A DNA stretch of 38,332 nucleotides from a virus. The stretch covers positions 1 to 38,332 of IMG/VR virus record IMGVR_UViG_3300025137_000102. One strand, 5' to 3'. A program made the position numbers and the translations under genes. A model generated the notes under the pieces. It was not told the origin of the DNA and searched no databases. It saw only the letters and a list, made by a program, of their open reading frames with translations. Positions 9,983-17,653 of the stretch are shown in pieces. How positions within the stretch are numbered: the first letter of the stretch is position 1; each line of letters opens with the position of its first letter.

Positions 9983-10468
9983 TTAGTTTTTGATTTCATG
10001 GCAAGGACTCAATTGACTTATCTGTAAGTTATAACAATCAGCTTTAAACGTATAGCCGTTGTTGTAATCAATATCCCCTTTTCTGTATAGGGTGGCTTCT
10101 TTGTAAAAGCTTTGTTTGGATATGCCACCAAGAATCCAAGCTTTACTTAAATCTGTTAGTATGCGAACAAACACATACGCATCACAGTCTTGTTTAGTTC
10201 CGTGCAACGCTACGGAACAATCATAGTTTGGTCTAGGTTTAGAGTTGCAACGTTTAGTCTTAACATCTATTCTCATACCATCCTTAACAAGATCGTAATC
10301 GTATGTATTCATCTGCTCTGCTTCAATACTATCAGCAACAATTATCTCACCTATCGCACCTACAACGTTACTAGTGCCACCTGTAATACTTCCCTGCAAT
10401 ATGCCCACAGTAGAAGCTTTTTCCCTCGCACGGTTCATATAATTGTTGTCGATCGGTATCTCTATCAT
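9983..10468 (-). CDS. PD-(D/E)XK-type nuclease
   Basis: 161 residues. The layout fits a restriction-endonuclease-fold nuclease: a helix with Glu41 (VGAIGEIIVADS), an acidic strand YDYDLV (Asp57/Asp59), then RIDVKTK with Asp68 and Lys70/Lys72 as the D-x-K catalytic strand, followed by NYDCSVAL. Metal-dependent cleavage of DNA, probably branched or damaged DNA, is the family expectation; the exact substrate is unknown. It is TAATG-coupled to the RNR gene. It is the third nuclease of the operon, beside endonuclease I and a Cas4/RecB-like protein, so a separate task such as host DNA degradation or resolution is possible. Confidence 0.7.
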   Translation of the reverse strand: MIEIPIDNNYMNRAREKASTVGILQGSITGGTSNVVGAIGEIIVADSIEAEQMNTYDYDLVKDGMRIDVKTKRCNSKPRPNYDCSVALHGTKQDCDAYVFVRILTDLSKAWILGGISKQSFYKEATLYRKGDIDYNNGYTFKADCYNLQISQLSPCHEIKN

Positions 10469-12396
10469 TAGCTTGAACTCAAGTCCACGACTTCACAGGC
10501 ATCTGCTGTACAGGCTAACTCACGAGATCCACTCGTATTATCTTCCTTTTCATACATAGAGAACTTAGTCCAGTCGAGTGACGATGGTACACGCCCATTC
10601 CATTCGAGATATTCGTCTGCATCTATGTCCTGATAAGGAGCTTGTTGGTAGGTGTGATCAGAGAATGGTAAGAACGATACCCCTGATGCAATATCAAAGT
10701 TATCATACAACCATGCACCCACTTCCATCCACTCACTTTCTTTTACAGAAATAGTAACAGATGGTTTGTGTTCACACCAATAAAGTGCATAGACTTTCCA
10801 TAGCTCTAGTTGTTCTATTGCACTCATCTCTGTCCTAGTAATAGCACCACTAGGAGATTTCATTGGAAACGAAAAGACGGTAACACTATCAGGTTTTGTG
10901 ATATCAGGTTCAAACGGTATATTCTCTTCTTTCATGAATTGTGTAAGTGGATCTTTGTTATCACCACGTACAGTTCTTACATAAAAAGGATTGTGTCTAG
11001 CATGTATACCTGACGCTGAATCAGTAAGTTGCGATACAGTACCACTTGGCTTTACACATGTAATAGCCGTACTTCTTGGTATGCCAATCTTTTCTGCATA
11101 CTCTTTGTTTGTATCTACTGCAACCTGTTTCATCTCTTGTAACCAAACCTTTGAATCGACTTGTCTAGCCAACACATAATTATCCATGATACCAGTTAAT
11201 GAAACACCTAGCAAGCGTTCTTCTTCAGTATTTATTCTCCATATCTTTCGTAGATATTTTAGGTCTGTAAGAGTAGATTGAAATGTACCCAAGATAGTTG
11301 CAATCCTTACTTTGGATCGTAAGCTTATCAAGTCATCACTCTCACGAACTACAACTTCAGATAGATTACAGAACTGATATGGTCTAAGTATGATCTCACT
11401 GCATGGGTTAGTACCCCACATATGTCCTGTCTGTCGTCTGCCATTCTTAGCTACCTGATCATCGGCAGCCTTACGATTGAACATGCCACGTTCACCTGAC
11501 TTAGACTCATACAAAGCTAACCATTCTCTCATGTAAGTTTCCATGCTTGGCTTGCCTTTGTATGCCACAGAGTTGTTGGCTAAAGATCGTTGTCCTTCGT
11601 TCTCCCACCATTGACCTGTCTTAGCATGAGCCATTTGATCATCGTTTAGGTTAGATAGACTAATTAATGCAGATCGTCTCACTCCACCAACTACAACAAC
11701 CTCACCAACTTTACACATGATATCGTGGCACTCGATAGGGAATAGCTTTCTACCTTTTGCTTCTTTAAATTTATCTACAGTAAACTTGAATAAGTTAACC
11801 AATGGATCAGCACCTGATGCTCTACCACCCATAACTTTTAATCTTGCACCTGCAGGTCTTACCTTAGACACATCCCAAGATGGTATCATTCCTGAATAAA
11901 GTAATGCAACAAGTTCACGATAGGCTTTTGCCCATCCTGCTTTGCTATCATCTACAATAATAACAACGTCAGAATCTTGCATGTTCTCGCTGATGATAGG
12001 TAGCTTGTCTACATTCTCACGTTCAACACTAAATCCTACACCTGTACCACACATAAGTATGTACATCGCTTCATCAAAAGATCGTGGACTATCTACAGGT
12101 AAATAGCTACAGTTGTAACCACACACGTTATCTCTTTTCAACGCCTGTCCTGCCGTCATCAAAGCTCTCATAGATGGCATAACACTAAGGTTGGTTATGT
12201 ATTCTTCTATGGCTTGTTTATCTACCTTATCTATCTTGTAGTTGTGCTTCTCAAGTAAAGCTTCTTCCATAAAGTTTATGTATCTTGAAACTGTTTCACC
12301 CCAGTTTTCTCTTCTTCCTTCTTCATCAAGCCAACGAGCATATCGTGATTTGTGTATGAACTCTTGGTATGATGTTGGTAACATATTAGATGACAT
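10468..12396 (-). CDS. nrdJ: Adenosylcobalamin-dependent (class II, monomeric) ribonucleotide reductase
   Basis: 642 residues. Reduces ribonucleotides to deoxyribonucleotides using a thiyl radical generated from coenzyme B12. Residues match the Lactobacillus leichmannii RTPR layout: Asn330, Cys332 and Glu334 in NPCSEIIL (thiyl site), Cys343 eleven residues later and Cys96 (CGYNCSYLP) as the redox pair, and a C-terminal C-x4-C shuttle pair, Cys629/Cys634 (CTADACEVV). The finger motif MPSMRAL and the loop KPSGTVSQL are also present. Length fits the monomeric triphosphate reductases (slightly short against about 740), not the dimeric class II form. Strong SD (AAGGGGA) before the ATG. It supplies dNTPs for phage replication and needs a host with B12. 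No thioredoxin partner is encoded here. Confidence 0.96.
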   Translation of the reverse strand: MSSNMLPTSYQEFIHKSRYARWLDEEGRRENWGETVSRYINFMEEALLEKHNYKIDKVDKQAIEEYITNLSVMPSMRALMTAGQALKRDNVCGYNCSYLPVDSPRSFDEAMYILMCGTGVGFSVERENVDKLPIISENMQDSDVVIIVDDSKAGWAKAYRELVALLYSGMIPSWDVSKVRPAGARLKVMGGRASGADPLVNLFKFTVDKFKEAKGRKLFPIECHDIMCKVGEVVVVGGVRRSALISLSNLNDDQMAHAKTGQWWENEGQRSLANNSVAYKGKPSMETYMREWLALYESKSGERGMFNRKAADDQVAKNGRRQTGHMWGTNPCSEIILRPYQFCNLSEVVVRESDDLISLRSKVRIATILGTFQSTLTDLKYLRKIWRINTEEERLLGVSLTGIMDNYVLARQVDSKVWLQEMKQVAVDTNKEYAEKIGIPRSTAITCVKPSGTVSQLTDSASGIHARHNPFYVRTVRGDNKDPLTQFMKEENIPFEPDITKPDSVTVFSFPMKSPSGAITRTEMSAIEQLELWKVYALYWCEHKPSVTISVKESEWMEVGAWLYDNFDIASGVSFLPFSDHTYQQAPYQDIDADEYLEWNGRVPSSLDWTKFSMYEKEDNTSGSRELACTADACEVVDLSSS

Positions 12397-12397
12397 C

Positions 12398-12697
12398 TTA
12401 ATCTTCCCCTTTTTTTATTGTTTGAATTAAACGGTTTAAGTACCACTTTGCTTTTTCTAGATCTTCTACACCATTCTTATATTTATATCTACACAAATAT
12501 TTAAGAATATTGCCTTGAAGATACGCTTCAAATCCACCACCTGTGACGGACTCTATCATGTCTATAGTCTCCATGCCTGCTTTATTATAGTGGGCAGGAC
12601 TATTAACCATGTCCTCTTTGTTTTTGCCTGACAGATATTTAATTTCGTTCTCTGTCTCTTCTAGTTTCTGTCTCATGTATTCCATATGCCTTAACAT
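12398..12697 (-). CDS. DUF3310 family protein
   Basis: 99 residues. From residue 31 it shows the DUF3310 pattern: VNSPAHYNKAGMETIDMIES, then a segment with QGNILKYLCRYKYKNGVEDLEKAKWYL. This small helical family is common in phages, usually near nucleotide-metabolism or replication genes; its biochemical role is not established. The first about 25 residues form a charged helix (RQKLEETENEIKYL). It starts in the TAATG that ends the upstream gene and ends just before the RNR ribosome site, consistent with a nucleotide-metabolism setting. Confidence 0.85.
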   Translation of the reverse strand: MLRHMEYMRQKLEETENEIKYLSGKNKEDMVNSPAHYNKAGMETIDMIESVTGGGFEAYLQGNILKYLCRYKYKNGVEDLEKAKWYLNRLIQTIKKGED

Positions 12698-13044
12698 TAT
12701 TCTTTACCAAAATCAACTTTAATTACATTGTCTTTGTACTTTATTGTCTTGCCCTCTTCATCGAGTACCTCACCAAACATTCGTCTAGATACATAGTTGT
12801 ATGCAAGTTCTGATGTACCAAAGTTAAATACTTCTTCACTCTTGCCCATGAGTAGTCCAACAAGACCTTCATGTATTATTGATCCTACAGAGTGATCAGC
12901 TTCAGACTCATATTCTTTCTCTGTCGTATCATATGCACTCATCTTGAACTTATCGTCACCGACATCTGTAAGTATAATATAATAATGACCTTTTTGCAAA
13001 TTCATTTTCTTTGCAAACTTTATTGCATCTTCTTCACTTTCCAT
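12697..13044 (-). CDS. Hypothetical replication-operon protein
   Basis: 115 residues from the ATG at 13044, which overlaps the end of the endonuclease I gene by 11 bases and has GGAG nine bases upstream. A longer frame opens at 13113 but would overlap endonuclease I much more without need. The sequence is acidic and mixed alpha/beta (GHYYIILTDVGDDKFKMSAY in the first half, YKDNVIKVDFGKE at the end). I see no catalytic motif and recognise no family. TAATG-coupled to DUF3310. Confidence 0.6.
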   Translation of the reverse strand: MESEEDAIKFAKKMNLQKGHYYIILTDVGDDKFKMSAYDTTEKEYESEADHSVGSIIHEGLVGLLMGKSEEVFNFGTSELAYNYVSRRMFGEVLDEEGKTIKYKDNVIKVDFGKE

Positions 13045-13408
13045 TTTTGTACCACTCCACAGGTATTGACTTCTCTGCCCATCTGTAATCATGCTTGTTG
13101 CACCAGTCAGCATAGGTTGTTTTACTGCCTTTGTAAATTTTATTTCGTGCGTTCATAAATACAAATCGTATATCTAAATCTTTGTGTTGTTGTTTTACCA
13201 AAGCCATCTTCACTCTATCTGCCTTATCCAAATGTCCTTTTGCTTCTACATAGATACCACTCTCGACTATATAGAAATCAGGAGTGTACGTTCTAGGTTT
13301 AGGTATGTAAAGAAACTTCTTTGATTCATACTCAAACTTAACTTTGTTTTCAGCTAAACCTTTTGCAAGATGCAACTCAAAGCGTGATCTGTATTTCATT
13401 CTGTTCAT
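13034..13408 (-). CDS. T7 endonuclease I-like Holliday junction resolvase
   Basis: 124 residues from the ATG at 13408, which forms ATGA with the upstream stop; an upstream in-frame start would only add overlap. It cleaves four-way junctions and branched DNA before packaging. Similarity to T7 gp3 is plain: SRFELHLAKGL (Glu11), KFEYESKKFLYIP, YTPDFYI (Asp44), IYVEAKG (Glu55 and Lys57), LDIRFVFMNARNKIYKGS, and a C-terminal IPVEW. The catalytic E/D/E-x-K set of T7 (Glu20, Asp55, Glu65, Lys67) is complete, with one extra residue between Asp44 and Glu55. It lies downstream of the polymerase and Cas4-like genes in the replication operon. Confidence 0.93.
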   Translation of the reverse strand: MNRMKYRSRFELHLAKGLAENKVKFEYESKKFLYIPKPRTYTPDFYIVESGIYVEAKGHLDKADRVKMALVKQQHKDLDIRFVFMNARNKIYKGSKTTYADWCNKHDYRWAEKSIPVEWYKNGK

Positions 13409-13791
13409 ATTGGTATCTTCAATCCTAATGATTGTATCCGTTTGTTTATGTACCCTGCCAGTTTGAGGGATTGTTTTCCTATTGTAATAAGTTCGTTTGT
13501 TAAGGGGTATATCGGCAGGCATATTATTTTACCCTGACCCAATACATAGTGTATTGTTTGAAATTCATTTTCTACCTTTAATATATCTCGTTGTTCAGTA
13601 GGAGAGGTGAGAGATCCATTGTCTGAAAAGTTTTCACGAAGAGTAAGGGGAATACCTCTATCATGTTGACGTAAATAAACAATGTCTCTCCCACCACCTG
13701 TCTCCACATGGGAGTCTATATAAACGTGGTACAAGTCCTCGTTTAATTGCATAAGATCTTTTTGGTATTCACGTACGTACAAGATTGCCAT
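13405..13791 (-). CDS. Hypothetical replication-operon protein
   Basis: 128 residues, TAATG-coupled to the Cas4-like nuclease gene and ATGA-coupled to endonuclease I. Notable pieces are HVETGGGRDIVYLRQHDRGI, FSDNGSLTSPTEQRDILKVE and a hydrophobic strand-like part GKIICLPIYPLTNELITIG. I do not recognise a family. Being translated between two DNA-processing nucleases suggests a replication or recombination accessory role, but nothing in the sequence proves it. Confidence 0.6.
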   Translation of the reverse strand: MAILYVREYQKDLMQLNEDLYHVYIDSHVETGGGRDIVYLRQHDRGIPLTLRENFSDNGSLTSPTEQRDILKVENEFQTIHYVLGQGKIICLPIYPLTNELITIGKQSLKLAGYINKRIQSLGLKIPI

Positions 13792-14681
13792 TACAATGAT
13801 TTCCTCTTCAATCTAGAATACCATACTTGAGGTGGCTGTTTAGCTTTCGATGTTATCTTATCGTGTACTACTGCATTTTTCCAACAGTGTGCTTTGTATC
13901 CACACATGTTACACGGTCTAGGTAGTAATTTGTTTCCTGTCCTGACTTCTTGACCATCTTGTTTGTACACCTCAAATACATCTTTGAATGGTACTTTGAA
14001 CTCAAGGGATTCATCTGTCAATACTTTAATTCGTTCTTTGGCATCTGCCATATATTCTTTTCTATCGTCTGCTTGCCAGTCAGGTGCTTCAACCACAGTG
14101 ACTTCACCACTTGATTTGTTTATTACGATCCAACCACCAAACGGTAATCCTGTTGCTTCCCCATACAGATGTCCTTGCATAATGTAACCAAAGGGGTCAT
14201 CCTCTTTTATTTTTTCGTATCCACCGTAACCTGTATACTTAAACTTGTATGCCCACTCACTTGCAGACTTTATATCCCAAACCTTATCTTGTCCAAACTC
14301 ATCACGTATAATCAAATCCAACGTGCCACTCACATTTGTACCACCTATGTTTAGACTGACGGCTTTCTGTTTTTCTATAATATCAATGCCTGCCTGTTCT
14401 AGTACAAGAACGGCTATAGCTTCTACAAGATCTCCAAACAGAAACCTGAATAGCATATTGTATTGTACCTCTTGTTCAACGCCTTTCTTTTCAAGCAGTT
14501 GCTGACACAGAGGTCTACCAAGACCTGACATTCTGATCTTGTATTGTCTTTGTTTATTTAATTGTGTAGTAACGGAATCTCTGCAAGAATCTGCAAAGTC
14601 AAGAACGGCTTCAGGGGGAATTGATACTTCCCCCCTACTTGCACGTTCCATATAGTCTTGTATTTTAAACAGGAGAAGCAT
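13791..14681 (-). CDS. Cas4/RecB-like PD-(D/E)XK exonuclease with Fe-S cysteine set
   Basis: 296 residues from the ATG at 14681; a TTG at 14711 and an ATG at 14651 are alternatives and no ribosome site is decisive. Motifs, numbered from the TTG: RMSGLGRPLCQQLL (Cys69), Glu97 in GDLVEAIAV, Asp132 in SGTLDLII, D-I-K at 146-148, Gln179 in IMQGHLYGEATG, and C-x2-C-x5-C at 267-276. One N-terminal plus three C-terminal cysteines is the iron-sulphur arrangement of Cas4/AddB-type nucleases. It probably acts as a ssDNA exonuclease in replication or recombination, taking the place of T7 gp6 exonuclease in the operon. No CRISPR array or cas1/cas2 is nearby, so a CRISPR role is not supported. Confidence 0.85.
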   Translation of the reverse strand: MLLLFKIQDYMERASRGEVSIPPEAVLDFADSCRDSVTTQLNKQRQYKIRMSGLGRPLCQQLLEKKGVEQEVQYNMLFRFLFGDLVEAIAVLVLEQAGIDIIEKQKAVSLNIGGTNVSGTLDLIIRDEFGQDKVWDIKSASEWAYKFKYTGYGGYEKIKEDDPFGYIMQGHLYGEATGLPFGGWIVINKSSGEVTVVEAPDWQADDRKEYMADAKERIKVLTDESLEFKVPFKDVFEVYKQDGQEVRTGNKLLPRPCNMCGYKAHCWKNAVVHDKITSKAKQPPQVWYSRLKRKSL

Positions 14682-15531
14682 TGAAATCGTCTGCCAAGCT
14701 TTCTTCTCCAACCACTACCTGTAGCTTTGCAGAATCTCTGTTCTGCTCTAGTACAGATTGATTGGCTGCCTTGACTGTATCGGCAAACTTCTTCATTAAC
14801 TCCTTATCTTCTGCAGATATATTAGTCTCACTGTGAAGAGTTGGAACAGGTGTCCAATATGTAACCGATCCCTTCTTCTGTTTAGCCGTACCCATATTGA
14901 TCCAACATTTCTGCATGATCTTTTTCTGCTTGGTTAGGCTATCAATAAAATTCCTCATCGGAACAAACCCTGACTTCTTAAAGTATGCAACAACAGGATG
15001 AGCATCAATCTTGATTGCTTCCTTGTTACCCTTAACGAAATCACCTGATATCACACAGTACAACACTTGATTGCATACTGCCATTCGTGATCTTAACTTT
15101 GTAGGATCATCGTCTTTAAGTTTCTCTTCATCTGCTACAGATAGACGACCACACTTGTTGCCACCCTCTGTATCAGGAAAGTCACCTGACAGAGTTGGTT
15201 TCTGTACAGACTTACAAGAAAACGTTCCTTGATCCTGATCGAACACACTCCATTCATAGGTTCGTAGTATTGGTCTAATCTTTACTGTCTTGGCGTAGAC
15301 CATTTCGCCTTCGTACATCATCTTCCAATCGCCACGTGTCAGGGAAACACCATCTTCAGTTTCCATGTCGTAGTTTATGTTTAGTCTTGAGAGTCCTTGA
15401 TTTGATTTCTGTGTCGAAGTCTGACCAGTCAATGCCATCAAAGATTCCATGTCGTCACTACTGAAAGAGTTAACAATGTTATCAATAAGTATCTCACCGT
15501 CAGTAGCCATAGTAGTTTGTAAGTTTTCCAA
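14665..15531 (-). CDS. Candidate ssDNA-binding protein (unrecognised family)
   Basis: 288 residues from a TTG at 15531 preceded by AAAAGG nine bases upstream; the first in-frame ATG (15510) has no ribosome site, so the TTG start is preferred. The core is beta-rich (KTVKIRPILRTYEWSVFD), with several cysteines (SCKSV, NKCGRL, VCNQVLYC) that might bind zinc. The tail includes VVVGEESLADDF, acidic with a late Phe, loosely like T7 gp2.5 and SSB tails. It lies between polymerase and exonuclease, where T7-like operons often carry the ssDNA-binding protein. That function is inference from position and tail; I recognise no fold by sequence. Confidence 0.5.
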   Translation of the reverse strand: MENLQTTMATDGEILIDNIVNSFSSDDMESLMALTGQTSTQKSNQGLSRLNINYDMETEDGVSLTRGDWKMMYEGEMVYAKTVKIRPILRTYEWSVFDQDQGTFSCKSVQKPTLSGDFPDTEGGNKCGRLSVADEEKLKDDDPTKLRSRMAVCNQVLYCVISGDFVKGNKEAIKIDAHPVVAYFKKSGFVPMRNFIDSLTKQKKIMQKCWINMGTAKQKKGSVTYWTPVPTLHSETNISAEDKELMKKFADTVKAANQSVLEQNRDSAKLQVVVGEESLADDFNASPV

Positions 15532-15576
15532 TTTAAATATCCTTTTCTATTTATTTAAGGTTAACGTAATCAGAGG

Positions 15577-17106
15577 TTACAGATCTACTTCAGATAAGTC
15601 AAGCCAATTCTTTCCTATTTTTAATTCGATGCCTACAGGCATGTCGTATTCTATGCCATACCTACGTTTCGTCTCACTTGGTAGACACAACATTGCTTCA
15701 GATAATACATCAATACACTGTTGCTTTTCGTTTGGATGAACATCAAGAACAATAGAATCGTGTACTGTGTTGCAAATAACTGACTCCATTTTCAGTTCTC
15801 TCATCTGTCTATCTAGCTCCACCAACGCAATAGGCAATAGATCAGCCGTAGCGAACCCCTGAACAGGGTAATTACAAATAGCAGTACGATTGGTAGCTGT
15901 ACCCCACTCTGTCCATCTAGCGTCAGGAAAACAGTATTCTCTTCCTGACGGTAATTTTATAATTTTTGTAGTCACGGCTTGCTTTTCAAGTTCTTTGTGC
16001 CACTCGCTTACCTGTTCATACTTCTCTTTAAATCTTTTGTAGTATGCCTGCTGACTTTGTGTACCACTGACACCTCCATACAACGGTTTGAATGTGTGTG
16101 CCTTTGCTTCCTGTCTAGAGCAGCCGATTATAGATGCAGTATAGCTATGTACATCTGTACCTTTCTTTACATCTTCATACACCTGACTATCTTTTGCAAG
16201 AAAGCCTGCCACTCTGAACTCCAACTGTGAGTAGTCACCCTCAAGTATAAACCCATCATCAAATCTACTTTCGACAACCTTACGTATGGCAAATGTAGAA
16301 CCACGTGGCATGTTCTGAAAGTTAGGATTACGACTAGATAGCCTACCTGTTGCTGTTACACATTGCATAAACTCAGGATGAATAAAATTATAGTCATCGA
16401 CATTGTTCTTCATTCCCTCTACAAAGGTAGACAGATAAGTACGCAAAGCATTGTATCGAACATAAGCTCCACAGAACTCACGTGCATCACCACTTAGTTC
16501 AGATAGTCTATCTTCTAATGTTACCTTGTCTGTCTTGAAACCTGCTGATGCTGTATCTCTTGGAGTACGAGGTATGAGCTTGAAACCTGCCACCTCGCCT
16601 GTAGATGTATAGACTACACCTTTGCCCTCACAAATTTTACATATTCGTTTAGCTTTACCGACACTACCATCTTTCTTGAGAGGTGTTATCCTACCTGATC
16701 CACGACAAGTCTCACATTGACGACCTACTGTTTTGTAAACTATGTCAGTCATACGCCTTACATATTGTACAAAGTCTTTGTTCTTCATACGTGTTCGTAG
16801 TTTAGGCTTGATTGTATTGCCACGCATCTCATGTCCAAGATTAAATGTGAGTGACCACAAAGATTTATCTTTTACCTTTCGTGAGTAAAGCAACACACTC
16901 TTGTCATCAGGACTTGCAAGATTGATAGGAGTATCTCCCATTGCGTTCTTGGCTAGTCTGTTCAGCTTAGTTTCCAACATGGTCATCTCCTCCATGTATT
17001 GTTTTTCAATTTGTTCTAAGGTATCTGTGTTTATCTTTAGTCCGTTGTGTTCTATCCTAGATAGCGTGTTCGTCATCTCGAACGACAGTTTTAGTGTTTG
17101 TTTCAT
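15577..17106 (-). CDS. polA: Family A DNA polymerase, polymerase domain only
   Basis: 509 residues, with a GAGGA ribosome site five bases before the ATG. Motif A is GDYSQLEFR (Asp291); motif B is R331-x3-K335-x3-F339-x3-Y343-G; motif C is VHDS (His449, Asp450, with Ser in place of the usual Glu). TATGRLSS (251-258), NPNFQNMP and YPVQGFATAD are also typical. The residue equivalent to E. coli Phe762 is Phe339. There is no exonuclease domain; that is the preceding gene, overlapping by 50 bases. Between residues 131 and 163 lie two C-x2-C-x-G-x-G motifs (CETCRGSG, CKICEGKG), a DnaJ-like zinc module inserted in the N-terminal region. It copies the phage genome in the same operon as helicase and primase. 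Confidence 0.95.
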   Translation of the reverse strand: MKQTLKLSFEMTNTLSRIEHNGLKINTDTLEQIEKQYMEEMTMLETKLNRLAKNAMGDTPINLASPDDKSVLLYSRKVKDKSLWSLTFNLGHEMRGNTIKPKLRTRMKNKDFVQYVRRMTDIVYKTVGRQCETCRGSGRITPLKKDGSVGKAKRICKICEGKGVVYTSTGEVAGFKLIPRTPRDTASAGFKTDKVTLEDRLSELSGDAREFCGAYVRYNALRTYLSTFVEGMKNNVDDYNFIHPEFMQCVTATGRLSSRNPNFQNMPRGSTFAIRKVVESRFDDGFILEGDYSQLEFRVAGFLAKDSQVYEDVKKGTDVHSYTASIIGCSRQEAKAHTFKPLYGGVSGTQSQQAYYKRFKEKYEQVSEWHKELEKQAVTTKIIKLPSGREYCFPDARWTEWGTATNRTAICNYPVQGFATADLLPIALVELDRQMRELKMESVICNTVHDSIVLDVHPNEKQQCIDVLSEAMLCLPSETKRRYGIEYDMPVGIELKIGKNWLDLSEVDL

Positions 17107-17653
17107 ATAATTCCTCGAATGTTAAGCCAAAGGCTTCTAGTTGTTTTACTGCAACCTGTTCAGTTGCGACTACATCGGCAATGCCGTATTCTTCTACTAT
17201 CTCTGCAGGTATGTCATAAAATGTCTTACCATCTTTGAGATACGGTTTAACTAAGTCTACTTCTTTTTGAGTAACCTCATATCGTTTTGCAAGAGACTCA
17301 AGTGACAAAGACCAACGCCTACCTTTTGATCTTAGGTATTCTGCCACCATCGTATCGTACAGAACTCCATCGTAAGTAAAGCCACATGATCGCAACCATG
17401 TTATGTCGAACTTTATATTTTGTCCAATCAGAACATCTGCCTTGTCCAAATCTTTTTGTATCAAATTTACAATATCTGACTCATAATTGTACTCACTATC
17501 TTTGTGATAGAAAAACTTATAGTTAACGTGATCGTTTAACAACCACTTCCAACCTATTGATACTAATCGGTTATTGAAGTAGGGCAACGCAGTAGTACCC
17601 CCACCCTCTTTGTCTCTATGTGTAGTTTCTACATCTAAAGTTAACACGTTCAT
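17057..17653 (-). CDS. 3'-5' proofreading exonuclease (DnaQ/PolA-exo fold), separate gene
   Basis: 198 residues from the ATG at 17653, which forms TAATG with the helicase stop and has AGGGGGA ten bases upstream; the frame runs further 5' but only inside the helicase gene. Exo I is LTLDVETT (Asp7, Glu9), Exo II is GQNIKFDITWLR (Asp83) and Exo III is YGIAD (Tyr156, Asp160), so all catalytic acids are present. It probably proofreads for the polymerase encoded next to it and may assemble with it, since together they make a whole PolA-type enzyme split into two polypeptides. Confidence 0.92.
   Translation of the reverse strand: MNVLTLDVETTHRDKEGGGTTALPYFNNRLVSIGWKWLLNDHVNYKFFYHKDSEYNYESDIVNLIQKDLDKADVLIGQNIKFDITWLRSCGFTYDGVLYDTMVAEYLRSKGRRWSLSLESLAKRYEVTQKEVDLVKPYLKDGKTFYDIPAEIVEEYGIADVVATEQVAVKQLEAFGLTFEELYETNTKTVVRDDEHAI

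Noticed and set aside
13408-13522. N-terminal extension of endonuclease I up to 13522
   Set aside because: Adds 38 residues with no counterpart in T7 endonuclease I and lies inside the preceding gene; the ATGA-coupled ATG at 13408 is better.
13791-14681. Cas4-like protein as sign of a phage CRISPR system
   Set aside because: No repeat-spacer array and no cas1, cas2 or effector in the window; context is replication, so it fits the phage RecB/Cas4-like exonucleases.
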